A stretch of 64,000 nt of DNA from Ruegeria profundi. GTDB taxonomy: Bacteria; Pseudomonadota; Alphaproteobacteria; Rhodobacterales; Rhodobacteraceae. The stretch lies in the NCBI RefSeq assembly GCF_001507545.1, contig NZ_LQBP01000001.1, positions 434,001 to 498,000 on the forward strand, written 5' to 3'. The notes below the pieces were generated by a model, which worked only from the letters and a program-made list of their open reading frames with translations, was not told the DNA's origin and made no database searches. The translations under genes were made by a program, and so were the position numbers. Below are positions 10,395-20,300 of this stretch, one piece after another; the stretch's first letter is position 1; each line of letters starts with the position of its first letter.

Positions 10395-10714
10395 CGATGT
10401 CTCCTTACGTGCCCGACCCAAGACTTATTCGGCCCGGCGATGTTCCTGACGCCATGACCGGACAAAGCCGAGCGCGCGCCTGTGCGTTCCCTTGTAGCAA
10501 TTACGTATAAACGACATTGGGATCACATGTTTGATTTGCATCAAATATCCCGTCACATCAGCATGGACAAGTAAAGTTACTGCCCCCAGACGCGGGGAAA
10601 CGACGCAGGTGTTTCCAGGTGTTTCCGATATTGTACCAAATTCCGCCAAAGCGGACTGGACGGCGCTGGTGGCGCTGATAGGGTCGCGCCAAATTTTACA
10701 AGCAGGAGACCCCT
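10395..10714. other. Divergent regulatory region between hemA and the M20 peptidase gene
   Basis: These 320 bases hold no gene. They contain the hemA ribosome binding site (AAGGAG on the minus strand), the FNR box at 10531-10544, a perfect tandem repeat AGGTGTTTCC-AGGTGTTTCC at 10607-10626 of unknown role, and the AGCAGGAG ribosome binding site of the peptidase gene at 10701-10708. Confidence 0.6.
10531..10544 (-). promoter_or_regulatory. FNR/FnrL box upstream of hemA
   Basis: The 14-mer TTGATTTGCATCAA is an exact match to the FNR consensus TTGAT-N4-ATCAA. It lies 137 bases upstream of the hemA GTG in the divergent space with the M20 peptidase gene. In Rhodobacter sphaeroides hemA is activated by FnrL from such a site under low oxygen, so hemA is the likely target here. 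Confidence 0.85.
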
Positions 10715-12100
10715 ATGTCGCTGGACGACGTTTTGAACCGCATTGACGCTGATTTGCAGACCTCTATCGACCGACTTATGGAACTGCTGCGCATTCCGTC
10801 AATTTCGACGGACCCGGCCTATGACGCGCAGGTGGATCAGGCTGCCGATTGGCTGGTGGCTGATCTGCAAACGATTGGCATCGCGGCAGAAAAGCGCAAG
10901 ACAGCTGGTCATCCCATGGTCGTAGGCCATATCGGAGAAGACAGCAACGCGCCGCATGTCCTGTTTTACGGGCACTATGATGTGCAACCGGTGGACCCGT
11001 TGAACCTTTGGACGCGCGACCCGTTCGATCCGGCCATCGAAGAGACGGAAAACGGACCCGTCATCCGGGGCCGTGGATCGTCGGACGACAAGGGCCAATT
11101 GATGACATTTGTCGAGGCCTGCCGGGCGTGGAAAGCGGTGCATGGGTCCCTGCCCTGCCGCATCACCTTTTTCTTTGAGGGCGAAGAGGAATCTGGCTCT
11201 CCTTCACTGGTTCCGTTCCTTCGCGAAAACGCGGCCGAGTTGAAAGCCGATCTGGCGCTGGTGTGCGACACCGCTATGGTCTCGCGCGGTGTGCCATCGA
11301 TTGCCTCGCAATTGCGCGGTATGCTCAAGGACGAATTCACCATCATCGGCCCGCGGATCGACCTGCATTCGGGCCACTACGGCGGCCCCGGTTTGAACCC
11401 ACTGCGAGAGTTGTCGAAAATCGTCGCCTCATTCTATGACGATGAAACTGGTCGCGTCGCGGTCGAAGGGTTCTATGAAGGTGTCCACGAAGTGCCGGCC
11501 GAGCAGTTGAAGCAATGGGAAACCTGCGGCTTTGACGAAGACGACTACCTGAAGTCCGTCGGATACTCGCAGCCCCATGGTGAAAAGGGATACTCAACGC
11601 TGGAACAGCAATGGGCACGACCGACGCTTGAGGTTAACGGCCTGTGGGGTGGATATAACGGCGCCGGATCGAAAACGGTCATCCCGTCACAAGCGCATTG
11701 CAAGATCACCTGCCGGTTGGTCGGCGACATGGACCCTGACGCCCTGCGTGACAAAATTCGCAAACATGTCGAAGACCGCCTGTCACCCGATGCAAAGATC
11801 GAGTGGGACAATGATCTTGAGGGGTCTCCTGCTTCGGTCATGAACTTGGATCGTCCGGAATTCGAAGCGGCCCGTGGTGCCTTGTCAGATGAATGGGGCC
11901 GTGAGGCCGTGTTCACCGGAATGGGCGGATCGATTCCAGTTGTGGGGTATTTCAACACGGAACTCGGGCTGGATTCGATGTTGGTCGGTTTTGCGAATGA
12001 AGACGATGCCATCCACTCGCCAAATGAAAAGTATGACGTGAAAAGCTTTCACAAGGGCATCAGGTCCTGGGCGCGCATACTGGATGCCTTGACCCGCTAA
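10715..12100 (+). CDS. M20-family metallopeptidase (dipeptidase)
   Basis: Cytosolic di-zinc peptidase of 461 residues in the M20/ArgE/DapE family; members near this length hydrolyse dipeptides (CNDP-like). Metal-site motifs are FYGHYDVQPVDP, GRGSSDDKGQ with the bridging Asp, and the catalytic Glu in FEGEEESGS; a later His sits in IDLHSGHYGGPG, in the lid domain that separates the two halves of the catalytic domain. A strong AGCAGGAG ribosome binding site precedes the ATG. It is transcribed divergently from hemA. The actual substrate is unknown. Confidence 0.9.
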   Translation: MSLDDVLNRIDADLQTSIDRLMELLRIPSISTDPAYDAQVDQAADWLVADLQTIGIAAEKRKTAGHPMVVGHIGEDSNAPHVLFYGHYDVQPVDPLNLWTRDPFDPAIEETENGPVIRGRGSSDDKGQLMTFVEACRAWKAVHGSLPCRITFFFEGEEESGSPSLVPFLRENAAELKADLALVCDTAMVSRGVPSIASQLRGMLKDEFTIIGPRIDLHSGHYGGPGLNPLRELSKIVASFYDDETGRVAVEGFYEGVHEVPAEQLKQWETCGFDEDDYLKSVGYSQPHGEKGYSTLEQQWARPTLEVNGLWGGYNGAGSKTVIPSQAHCKITCRLVGDMDPDALRDKIRKHVEDRLSPDAKIEWDNDLEGSPASVMNLDRPEFEAARGALSDEWGREAVFTGMGGSIPVVGYFNTELGLDSMLVGFANEDDAIHSPNEKYDVKSFHKGIRSWARILDALTR

Positions 12101-12108
12101 AGAAAAAA

Positions 12109-12131
12109 GGCACCGCTTACCCAGCGGTGCC
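12109..12131 (-). terminator. Terminator between M20 peptidase and lpd
   Basis: GGCACCGCT (12109-12117), a five-base loop and AGCGGTGCC (12123-12131) form a perfect 9-bp hairpin. An A-rich run before it on the plus strand becomes a T-run on the minus strand, so it terminates lpd best and may also serve the convergent peptidase gene. Confidence 0.8.
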
Positions 12132-12154
12132 TTCAACTTGGTTTCAAGCCAAAC

Positions 12155-13549
12155 CTACATGTGAATGACTTGACCGTAAGCGTCCAACACGCTTTCGTGC
12201 ATCATTTCTGACAGCGTCGGGTGCGGGAACACCGTGTTCATCAGGTCTTCTTCCGTTGTTTCCAACTGCCGCCCCACGACATAGCCCTGAATCAATTCGG
12301 TCACTTCTGCACCAATCATGTGTGCGCCCAGCAACTCGCCTGTCTTGGCGTCAAACACGGTTTTGATCATACCCTCGGGCTCACCCAAGGCGATGGCTTT
12401 ACCGTTACCGATGAAGGGAAAACGGCCCACTTTGACTTCATGGCCAAGTTCTTTGGCCTTGGCTTCGGTGTATCCGACCGAGGCAACCTGCGGGTGGCAA
12501 TAGGTGCAGCCTGCGATGCTTTCGGGTTTGACCGGATGCGCGTGTTTGCCTGCGATCAACTCGGCCACCATGACGCCTTCATGGCTGGCCTTGTGCGCCA
12601 GCCAGGGCGCGCCCGCGATGTCACCGATGGCATAAAGGCCATCAACCCCGGTGCGGCAGAACTCATCAGTTACAACATGCGTCCGGTCAACCTTCACACC
12701 CAGCGCCTCAAGCCCGAGGTTTTCTACGTTGCCGACGATACCCACAGCCGAGATTACGGTGTCAAACTCGTGCTTCTCGACCTTGCCCTTCACTTCGATA
12801 TGCGCGGTGACTTTGCCCTTGGCGCGGTCCAGTTGTTTGACCATCGCCTTTTCCATGATGGTCATGCCTTGTTTGGTAAAGGCCTTCTTGGCAAAGGCGC
12901 TGATCTCGGCATCTTCGACCGGCAATACCCGATCCATCACTTCGACCACCGTCGTATCCGAGCCCAAAGTGTTGTAGAAACTGGCAAATTCAATGCCGAT
13001 CGCACCCGAACCAATGACCAGCAGTTTCTTAGGCATGCGCGGCGGCATCAGCGCATGTTTGTAGGTCCATACCAGATCGCCGTCAGCCTCAAGCCCCGGC
13101 AGCTCACGCGCCCGGGCACCCGTCGCAAGGACGATGTTCTTCGCGGTCAGCTCTTCGTTGCCCTTGTCGGTCTTGACGCTCACCTTGCCTTTTGCCGGGA
13201 TCGTTGCCTCACCCATGATCACGGTGACCTTGTTTTTCTTGAGAAGATGGCCAACGCCGCTGGTCAGTTGTTTCGCGACTCCGCGTGAGCGTTTGACGAC
13301 AGCATCCAGATCGTAGCCGAACTTGTCAGCGGTCAGGCCAAAATCTTTGGCGCGCTCCATCAGGTGAAACACTTCCGAAGACCTCAGCATTGCCTTGGTT
13401 GGGATACACCCCCAGTTCAGGCAAATGCCGCCCAGATGTTCACGCTCGACCACGGCTGTTTTTAAACCCAGCTGTGCCGCGCGAATGGCAGCCACATAGC
13501 CACCCGGACCAGCGCCGATTACGATCAGATCAAAAGATTGTGCAGCCAT
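12155..13549 (-). CDS. lpd: Dihydrolipoyl dehydrogenase (E3)
   Basis: FAD enzyme that reoxidises the dihydrolipoyl groups of 2-oxoacid dehydrogenase complexes, reducing NAD+. The 464-residue protein has the FAD motif VIGAGPGGYVAA, the redox disulfide in CLNWGCIPTK, the NAD-binding VIGSGAIGIEFASF, the second FAD motif LYAIGDIAGAPWLAHKA, and the C-terminal His-Glu pair in PHPTLSEMMHE. It stands apart from pdhABC by 15 kb but carries the same AGTTTA-N4-TAAACT palindrome 33 bases upstream of its start, so it is the likely E3 of that complex. A second E3 for 2-oxoglutarate dehydrogenase may exist elsewhere. Confidence 0.96.
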   Translation of the reverse strand: MAAQSFDLIVIGAGPGGYVAAIRAAQLGLKTAVVEREHLGGICLNWGCIPTKAMLRSSEVFHLMERAKDFGLTADKFGYDLDAVVKRSRGVAKQLTSGVGHLLKKNKVTVIMGEATIPAKGKVSVKTDKGNEELTAKNIVLATGARARELPGLEADGDLVWTYKHALMPPRMPKKLLVIGSGAIGIEFASFYNTLGSDTTVVEVMDRVLPVEDAEISAFAKKAFTKQGMTIMEKAMVKQLDRAKGKVTAHIEVKGKVEKHEFDTVISAVGIVGNVENLGLEALGVKVDRTHVVTDEFCRTGVDGLYAIGDIAGAPWLAHKASHEGVMVAELIAGKHAHPVKPESIAGCTYCHPQVASVGYTEAKAKELGHEVKVGRFPFIGNGKAIALGEPEGMIKTVFDAKTGELLGAHMIGAEVTELIQGYVVGRQLETTEEDLMNTVFPHPTLSEMMHESVLDAYGQVIHM

Positions 13550-13582
13550 GGTTCCCTCTCGGCGCAGGTCGGTTGTAAAATT

Positions 13583-13598
13583 AGTTTACCATTAAACT
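13583..13598 (-). promoter_or_regulatory. Palindromic operator-like site upstream of lpd
   Basis: AGTTTA-CCAT-TAAACT, a perfect 6-bp inverted repeat with a 4-base spacer, 33 bases upstream of the lpd ATG. The same arms and spacer length recur 28 bases upstream of pdhA (29225-29240). The position near the expected transcription start suggests a repressor or a regulator acting at the promoter; the factor is unknown. Confidence 0.65.
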
Positions 13599-13763
13599 AT
13601 ATCCCAGAACGCATCAATACACCTTTCCCGCGACATAACAGACGCGGGCGAAATGTAACGCTTCATGCGGATTTCAGCCTATACCGCACGAGTTTCAATG
13701 GCTAGAACATAGGTGCCGAATTAGACGTTCCGTCCTAAACGCAAGTTATTCGAGAGGCTTATC

Positions 13764-14198
13764 ATGGCCAAGACATTCAAAGATCTTTTGCTTGCCCTGC
13801 TCAATGCCACGCTTATCCTTGTGGCGCTTTGCCTTTTTCTTGGGTGGCGGCTGGCAACGACCGTAGAAGACATCACCACAGTCTTTTCAGAAAAAGTGCA
13901 GATTGTCGCGCCGCTAAAAGACGAAATTCGCGGTATCCGAGGTGAGATTGCAGCCCTGCGCAGCGATCTTACGAGCATTCAGGACAGCGGAACTGTCACG
14001 GATATTGCCGAGAAACTGCGCATTTCAACGGCTTTGGCAACGCTGGATAACATGGAGGCCAGGATGCAGGATTCGCAGGCCCGCATTGCTGAGATTACCG
14101 AGTCACCACAGACGTTGATCAACTCTGCCATAGAAAAATCGGCCGACGTGGTCGCCGACCGGATCATTGCTGTTCGTGGCTGCGTGCCCCAGTCCTAG
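13764..14198 (+). CDS. Hypothetical single-pass membrane protein with coiled coil
   Basis: A 144-residue protein I do not recognise as a named family. A transmembrane helix spans about residues 8-29 (LLALLNATLILVALCLFLGW), followed by a helical region rich in charged heptads (about 45-120) that looks like a coiled coil. GAGAGG precedes the ATG at good spacing. Its 3' end overlaps the tail of the convergent DUF924 gene by four bases. It may be a membrane-anchored scaffold; no function can be given. Confidence 0.7.
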   Translation: MAKTFKDLLLALLNATLILVALCLFLGWRLATTVEDITTVFSEKVQIVAPLKDEIRGIRGEIAALRSDLTSIQDSGTVTDIAEKLRISTALATLDNMEARMQDSQARIAEITESPQTLINSAIEKSADVVADRIIAVRGCVPQS

Positions 14199-14773
14199 CC
14201 GGTGGCCTGCAGTTCGCGAACCGTTGCACCATATCCGCCCATGTCGACATAGGCTGCTTCGTGTGCCGTCATCGGGCGCTTTAGGGCTTCGTTCCGGTAT
14301 GGAAACCGCCCAAACTTGCGGATCACTTCACGATGCGCACGTGCGTGCAACAGATTGCTTTGATCGCTGCTGGACATATTCTGACACATCAGACGGACAC
14401 AGCGTTCCTGATCGCAGAGGTTTTCCGAATGCATCAAAGGCAGGTAAAAGAACTGCCGCGCAGGTTCGTCAATCTTAAGATCCCAGCCTTTGTCTATCGC
14501 ACACTTGGCTGCCGACAGGGCAGCACGATCAGACGCGAATGCCTTGGCGCTGCCGCGGAACATGTTTCGCGGGAACTGGTCCATCAGTATGATGTAAGCC
14601 AAAGCCCCATTGGGATAAGTCAACCAAAGTGAAAACTTACCTTCATGCGCGGCTTCCCACGTAGTCAAGAACCGTTCGCGAATATCTGCATCCAAAGCGT
14701 CGTCTTGTAGATACCAACCCTTGGGACCAATTTCATCTAACCAAAAACTCAATACTTCTTCAGGCCCAACCAT
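14195..14773 (-). CDS. DUF924 family protein
   Basis: A 192-residue cytosolic, all-helical protein of the DUF924 family, whose function is unknown; the family is TPR-like in fold. Recognisable signatures are VLSFWLDEIGPKGWY at the start, ILMDQFPRNMFRG in the middle and FFYLPLMHSENL. The 3' end overlaps the convergent hypothetical gene by four bases. No operon partner is evident, since the MFS gene upstream on the same strand ends in its own right-hand context about 110 bases away. Confidence 0.85.
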   Translation of the reverse strand: MVGPEEVLSFWLDEIGPKGWYLQDDALDADIRERFLTTWEAAHEGKFSLWLTYPNGALAYIILMDQFPRNMFRGSAKAFASDRAALSAAKCAIDKGWDLKIDEPARQFFYLPLMHSENLCDQERCVRLMCQNMSSSDQSNLLHARAHREVIRKFGRFPYRNEALKRPMTAHEAAYVDMGGYGATVRELQATG

Positions 14774-14883
14774 TGCCCTAAACTCCGTCGTGTTGCCCTC
14801 CCCAGGGACGTAAGGTCATTAAATGCCTATTTACAGATTTGTTACAGTAAAAAATTGCAACACTTGCGTCATAATCTTGTGTT

Positions 14884-16155
14884 TCAGGCAACATCTTGCG
14901 TTTCAGCGTCGGCTTCGGCGGCTTCTATTGCGACCTCCTGTGCCAGTTCTACCGCAACAGGCGAAGCTGTCGCATAGACCGTGGACATGGTGCCTGTCTC
15001 GTCAACCGGGATCGCGGCACGCTGGGTCATGCGGTACAGCGCGTAAACAGCCGTAGTAACTAGAAGCGCGGCGATGAACAGGAAAAACCCTTGCGGGCCG
15101 AACACCCCATCGCCCATCAGCCACCCCGTAATCAGCGGGCCAGCAATAGCGCCAAGCCCGTTGATGAACAACAACCCGCCCGATGCAGCGGCCATGTCCT
15201 CATGCTGCAAAAAGTCGTTCGCGTGAGCGATGAGAAGGGAATACAGCGGGTTCGACATCCCACCGATCACGAAGGCCGAGACCAGCAGGATCGGGAAAGC
15301 CAAACCAAACAGCATTCCTGCAATCGCGCCGCATGCGCCAGTGACCGCGACCACCATGATCAGGACGCGGCGGTCCATACGGTCAGAAAACCAGCCCAGT
15401 GGGTATTGCAGCACCAAGGCGCCGACATAAAACGCGGCAACGAAGGTCGAGATTTCAGCCAACGAAAGATCTGCTCGCGCCCCGTAGACTGAGGCCATGC
15501 CAAACTGAGCCGAGAACACTCCGCCAAGCAAGAACATACCGACGCAGCCAAGCGGTGAATACCCGAACAATTCGCGCAGGGTCATGGGTTTGGTGGTGTC
15601 AAATGCGGGTGTCGGTGAAATCGACAACAGGATCGGCGCAAACGAAACCGAAACCAGGATCGAGGCGATCACGAACGTGTCGAACCCAGCAGGGTCGCCC
15701 AAAAGAACCAAGCCTTGGGCGCTGATGATGCCCACCATCTGAAAGATCATGTAAAGCGACAGGGCCTGTCCGCGGTTTTCGTTGCTGGCGGCATTATTCA
15801 ACCAACTCTCGGCCGTGACATACACGCCGGAAAAGCAGAACCCGATCAGAACGCGCCCCAGAATCCAGACCACGGGATTGGTCATCAACGGGTACAAAAT
15901 CATCACTGCCGAGATGAACGACGCCAGTGCCGCGAATACGCGCACATGTCCGACGCGTCTGATCATCTCGGGTGCCAGGCGCGAGCCGCCAAGAAAGCCG
16001 AGGAAATACGCCGACATCACAAACGACATCTCCAGGGTCGAAAACCCTTCGATTTCACCGCGAACACCAAGAATCGTACCTTGCAGGCCGTTGCCGACCA
16101 TCAGAAGCCCCATCCCCAGAAGAAGCGCCCATGCGCTGGAAAGAACCTGAAGCAT
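14884..16155 (-). CDS. MFS transporter (YcaD-like subgroup)
   Basis: Twelve-helix major facilitator of 423 residues in the inner membrane. The N-terminal domain has the MFS signature region GSRLAPEMIRRVGHVRVF between helices 2 and 3 and the segment VLIGFCFSGVYVTAESWLNNAA, which resembles YcaD-type carriers; the second half repeats the loop signature as WFSDRMDRRVLI. A hydrophilic, acidic tail of about 35 residues follows. I set the start at the ATG of MLQVLSSAW because GGAGG stands five bases upstream; a longer frame to 16167 overlaps that site. Substrate unknown; export of small molecules is likely. Confidence 0.86.
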   Translation of the reverse strand: MLQVLSSAWALLLGMGLLMVGNGLQGTILGVRGEIEGFSTLEMSFVMSAYFLGFLGGSRLAPEMIRRVGHVRVFAALASFISAVMILYPLMTNPVVWILGRVLIGFCFSGVYVTAESWLNNAASNENRGQALSLYMIFQMVGIISAQGLVLLGDPAGFDTFVIASILVSVSFAPILLSISPTPAFDTTKPMTLRELFGYSPLGCVGMFLLGGVFSAQFGMASVYGARADLSLAEISTFVAAFYVGALVLQYPLGWFSDRMDRRVLIMVVAVTGACGAIAGMLFGLAFPILLVSAFVIGGMSNPLYSLLIAHANDFLQHEDMAAASGGLLFINGLGAIAGPLITGWLMGDGVFGPQGFFLFIAALLVTTAVYALYRMTQRAAIPVDETGTMSTVYATASPVAVELAQEVAIEAAEADAETQDVA

Positions 16156-16272
16156 TCGCGCCTCCAAGAAATGTAATTTCGACCTGAACTGTGGAATCGC
16201 TTGTATAGGAAAAACGGCTCTGTTCGTGCTTGTCTACGACATTGCGGGCAAATGATCCCGACAACGCGCCTC

Positions 16273-17319
16273 TTACGGGATCAAAAGCGACGCGTCACCA
16301 TAGGAAAAGAATCGGTATTCCTGCTCGATGGCATGGGCGTAGACTTCGCGCATTCTGTCTTGTCCCATAAGTGCCGACACCAGCATCAAAAGTGTGGATT
16401 TTGGCAGGTGGAAATTGGTCATCAACGCGTCTGCCACATGGAATTTAAAGCCGGGGTAGATAAAAATATCCGTCTCACCTTCCCAAGGTTCAATCCGGCC
16501 AGAACGTCCCGCGCTTTCGATCAGGCGCAGGGCGGTTGTTCCGACTGGGATGATCCGACCGCCAGCCTCTTTCGTGGCGCGGATTTCCTCTGCGGCCTCA
16601 GCGCTGACCCGACCCCACTCTGCGTGCATTTTATGGGTGGTTACGTCTTCAACCTTTACCGGCAGAAAGGTGCCAGCGCCAACATGCAGTGTTACATGGC
16701 TAAGTTCGACGCCGCGCGCTGCAAGCGCCTGCATCAGGGGCTCATCAAAATGCAGCGAGGCTGTAGGAGCCGCAACCGCGCCAGAGTTTCGCGCCCAGAT
16801 CGTTTGGTAATCTGTCTTGTCCCGCTCGTCCGCCGGGCGTTTGGCGGCGATATACGGTGGCAGAGGCATCGCACCTGCCTGTTCCAATGCCGCGTCGAAA
16901 TCATCCCCTGTCAGGTTAAACCTCAGATAGGCCTGCCCACCTTCCGCGCGCTCAAGCGTCGCGCTGAGGTCATCGGAAAACTGGATGTCTTCCCCGAGCC
17001 TAACCTTTTTTAACGGCTTGATCAGTGCCCCCCATGTGCCATCGGCCTGCGGGTCCAACAAGGTTGCCTCAATTGCAGCTGAAACTGGTCCCTGAGCGCT
17101 GTCACGATGGCGGCGACCATTCAGGCGCGCGGGGATGACGCGAGTATCGTTTAGAACCAGCCGATCGCCGGGTTGCAGCAAACCGGGCAGATCGAACACG
17201 TGCGCATCCGACAGCGTATCCTTGCTTGCAACAAGCATCCGCGCCGATGAGCGCGGGCTGGCGGGTCGCGTTGCAATCAGGTCTTCGGGAAGGTGGAAAT
17301 CAAAATCGCTGAGTTTCAT
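16273..17319 (-). CDS. queA: S-adenosylmethionine:tRNA ribosyltransferase-isomerase
   Basis: Transfers and rearranges the ribosyl part of SAM onto 7-aminomethyl-7-deazaguanine in tRNA, giving epoxyqueuosine. The 348-residue protein starts with the family signature [19 protein letters not shown], then [15 protein letters not shown], the long central segment THVGAGTF-like region ([11 protein letters not shown]), and ends with [15 protein letters not shown] and RFFSYGDA. Length is typical. The giant AsmA-like gene lies 31 bases upstream on the same strand, so they may share a transcript, though their functions are unrelated. Confidence 0.96.
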   Translation of the reverse strand: MKLSDFDFHLPEDLIATRPASPRSSARMLVASKDTLSDAHVFDLPGLLQPGDRLVLNDTRVIPARLNGRRHRDSAQGPVSAAIEATLLDPQADGTWGALIKPLKKVRLGEDIQFSDDLSATLERAEGGQAYLRFNLTGDDFDAALEQAGAMPLPPYIAAKRPADERDKTDYQTIWARNSGAVAAPTASLHFDEPLMQALAARGVELSHVTLHVGAGTFLPVKVEDVTTHKMHAEWGRVSAEAAEEIRATKEAGGRIIPVGTTALRLIESAGRSGRIEPWEGETDIFIYPGFKFHVADALMTNFHLPKSTLLMLVSALMGQDRMREVYAHAIEQEYRFFSYGDASLLIP

Positions 17320-17350
17320 GGCCGCGCCATACAGCGCCCGTCATTCCAAA

Positions 17351-20300
17351 TCAACGCTCCTCGGCTGATGATCCAAAAGTTCGTTTTGGCTCATCGGGCT
17401 TGATGGGCTGTGCGTTGGGTCCATCGGAAACTGTTGGGGCCGGGGCGCGCAGCAGGTTACGCAGAAACAGCGGTGCCAGACCAGAAAGCGGGTTCACCGA
17501 GACCTTCGGCTGCCGCAACGGCCCGGTCAGAGTATAGTTGAACCCTATGACGCCCTCACCTTTCCGGGTGAAAACGCTGCCAATTGCGTTGACCAGATAG
17601 ATAGGTGAGATCGCACCCCGCAAATCCAGAACGCCGGCCACCGTGTCGATGGTGCCGTCGAACGAAAGGCCCATTGACGGGCCAACGGCGCTGCCACTTA
17701 GAACTTTTACCTCGGTTGGCGTGATCCGCATGCGGCTGTCGATGCTGGCAAAAAAGATTCCTTGCCCCGCCATTTCATCCAGCAAGCCCACAAGGCTGAT
17801 TGCATTCAGTAGCGCAGCCATGGCAGGAGCGTCCTTGATGCGCGTGTTAGAAATATTGAGGATCACGTCGTAATTGCCCGGACCCGCCACCGGTTCCAGT
17901 TGTAAATCCAAATCTCCGCCACGTGCCTGCGTGATCATACCCGCCGACCGCAACACCGCCCCGGCATCCTCCGACCTGAGCGTTACCGCGCTGCGGCCCT
18001 CGCGCGGAGTGACCTGTCCGCGTACGGGGGCACCACCGTTCACAGCGGCTGTGAAAGCACCGTTAACACCGCCGCTGGTTTGAAACGCACCGTTAAACCC
18101 GGTCAAAGCAACGGTTTCAGTGACCTGAAGGCGATCCAAGGCCACATCAAGCCGGGGACCGGCGCCAGAGCCTCCACCGCCTCCACCACCGCTGCCGAAG
18201 GTCGCGCGCGCAAGGTTCATCACACCGCCCAGAACGCGGATATCGGGCACTGCCCCGCCGCTGTTGACCAGTTCGGCAGGTACCGCCAGCCAATCCCCCA
18301 GATCGAACGAGCTGAACTGCACACGGTCGAACCCCCCGTCATCAAAGGAAATGGAAGCCGAGGTGCGCAATCCAGCGGCGTCGAGTACCAGTTCATCAAC
18401 GCGTAGATTTTCATCCAGCGTGGCCTCAACCTTCATGGTTCCAGTTGAGCCCGGCCCCTTGCGCCAACCGAGTTCGGGAATGGCCAGGGAAACACCCGCC
18501 AGATCGGAGGACGCAGTTAGCTTTGGCGGTGTACCTGCCCCGATTTCAAGCGCAATATCCGCCGTGCCCTGCCCTGTCAGCATGCCTTGCGGCAGACCGG
18601 CCTTCAATTCAGTCATCAACCGGGGGGACAGTTCGATCTGGCCGGTGACCTCGCTGCGTTGTGGTTCCGTCCCACCGATAGGTTGCCGCCAAGTGGCCTG
18701 GATCGGAACATCACCGAACACCCCGTCGCCGGATACTGCAACCTCGGTCTCATTGCCCGTTACCTCAAGCCGGTCGGCGGCGACTGAGAAACCCGGAACC
18801 AGCCTGTCGCTTTGGACATCATCTATTTCGCCGAGGAAGTGGAACTGCGTTTCTTCGAACTTCAGTTTTTTCTTCAACGGCAGGAACAGCGTCCCGGAAA
18901 GGCCCACATGCCCTTCAGCCACGTTCACGGGCAGGTTCGCCTTGGTCAGCAATTCCAGCGGTGGTCTGTCAAGCAGCGACAAGGCAGCTGTTGTAGTGCC
19001 CTTTGCGGTGATCCGGGTGATTGATGGTGAGTCTTCCTTGATGCCTGTATCGGGGATGATGAAAGACGTGCCGGATGCGTCGATTGCACCCCCTTCATCC
19101 GCAAAGACCACGCCCGCCTCAGCCGTCGCGGTAAAGCGGCGATTAATCAGGCTGGCTTGGCCCTGCGCGTACTCAAGCGGCGGCAGGGTCTTTGCAAAGC
19201 GTATTTTCGCATCCTCGAACCCAAAATCCAGATAAATGTCCGGCTTGCTGTCAGGCCGGAAACGCAGCGCGAAATCAACGTCCGAAACCCTGCCTTCATA
19301 CAGGTTTGTCTCAACCCAAATCCGCGGCTTCGGTGCCAGTCGTTCAGGCCAGTAGTTGAGAAGCTCATCAGCGTTCATACCGTCAAGATGCGCGTCCAGA
19401 TCTGCTACCCAGCCATTGGCTTCACCAATCAAATTACCCGAGCCGAGCAGCTGGTAATTGGCGTCTTCGACCATGATCTGACCCAAGCGCAACCGGAACG
19501 GAGCCAGCTTCATCTGCATGTCCAGATCGGCGCGCGCTAAAGACAGCGGTACTGGAAACAGGTCGGCCGGATTGATGTTGATATTGCTGAGGCTGAGCTG
19601 CGAGGTCAGACTGTCCAGAGTGCCATTCTCGATACCCTCAAGATACGCCTTGCCTTCAGCCTGAAAAGAGCCCCAGGCCGAAACCACTGAAACCTCGTTA
19701 AAATCCAGTTCCTGTCGCTTGGGTTCATAGGTGAAGTAGGTTCGGGCGGACTCGAACGGGATCGGTTTGGTTTCTTGTGTCGGTTGCACCACCCCTGCCC
19801 CAAGATTGAGTGTGGCATAGAGCGGCCCAAGTGCCGTGGTTGCGTCGATGCTGCCGCGCAATGCGCCTGAAATCGGTGCCTTGAGGACCTGCAACCACGA
19901 CAGGGCCAGACTTTGGCTGGCGATGTCTTCCGCTGGCAGGTCAGTGATCGAAACCCCGAACTCAGCCTGTGATGACCCAAGAACGCTCGCGTAATTGGCC
20001 TCGATCGTGCTGGCATAGTCGCGCCCTGTCAGCACCGAGAACCCGGTGGCAAGACGCAACTCATCCTTGTTGCGCGTAACTGTGACGTGACCGCCATCGA
20101 ACACCCAAGCTCGGCCAAGGCGCAGATCCTGATAGTCCAGCGTCAAGGATTCCAATTCCACCGACCGAATGCCAGACAGGATCGGCGACAAGAACACGTC
20201 ATCCAATTGGTCGATCAGTTGTGCCAGATCCGGAGCTTCCTGAACCGGTGTACTTCCTGAGCCGACGGTCAGCGACAAGGCCCCATCCTGCCCTCGGGTC

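Noticed and set aside
12221-13288. Open frame of about 355 codons on the plus strand opposite lpd
   Set aside because: Antisense shadow of a GC-rich gene; His/Phe-rich translation without motifs.
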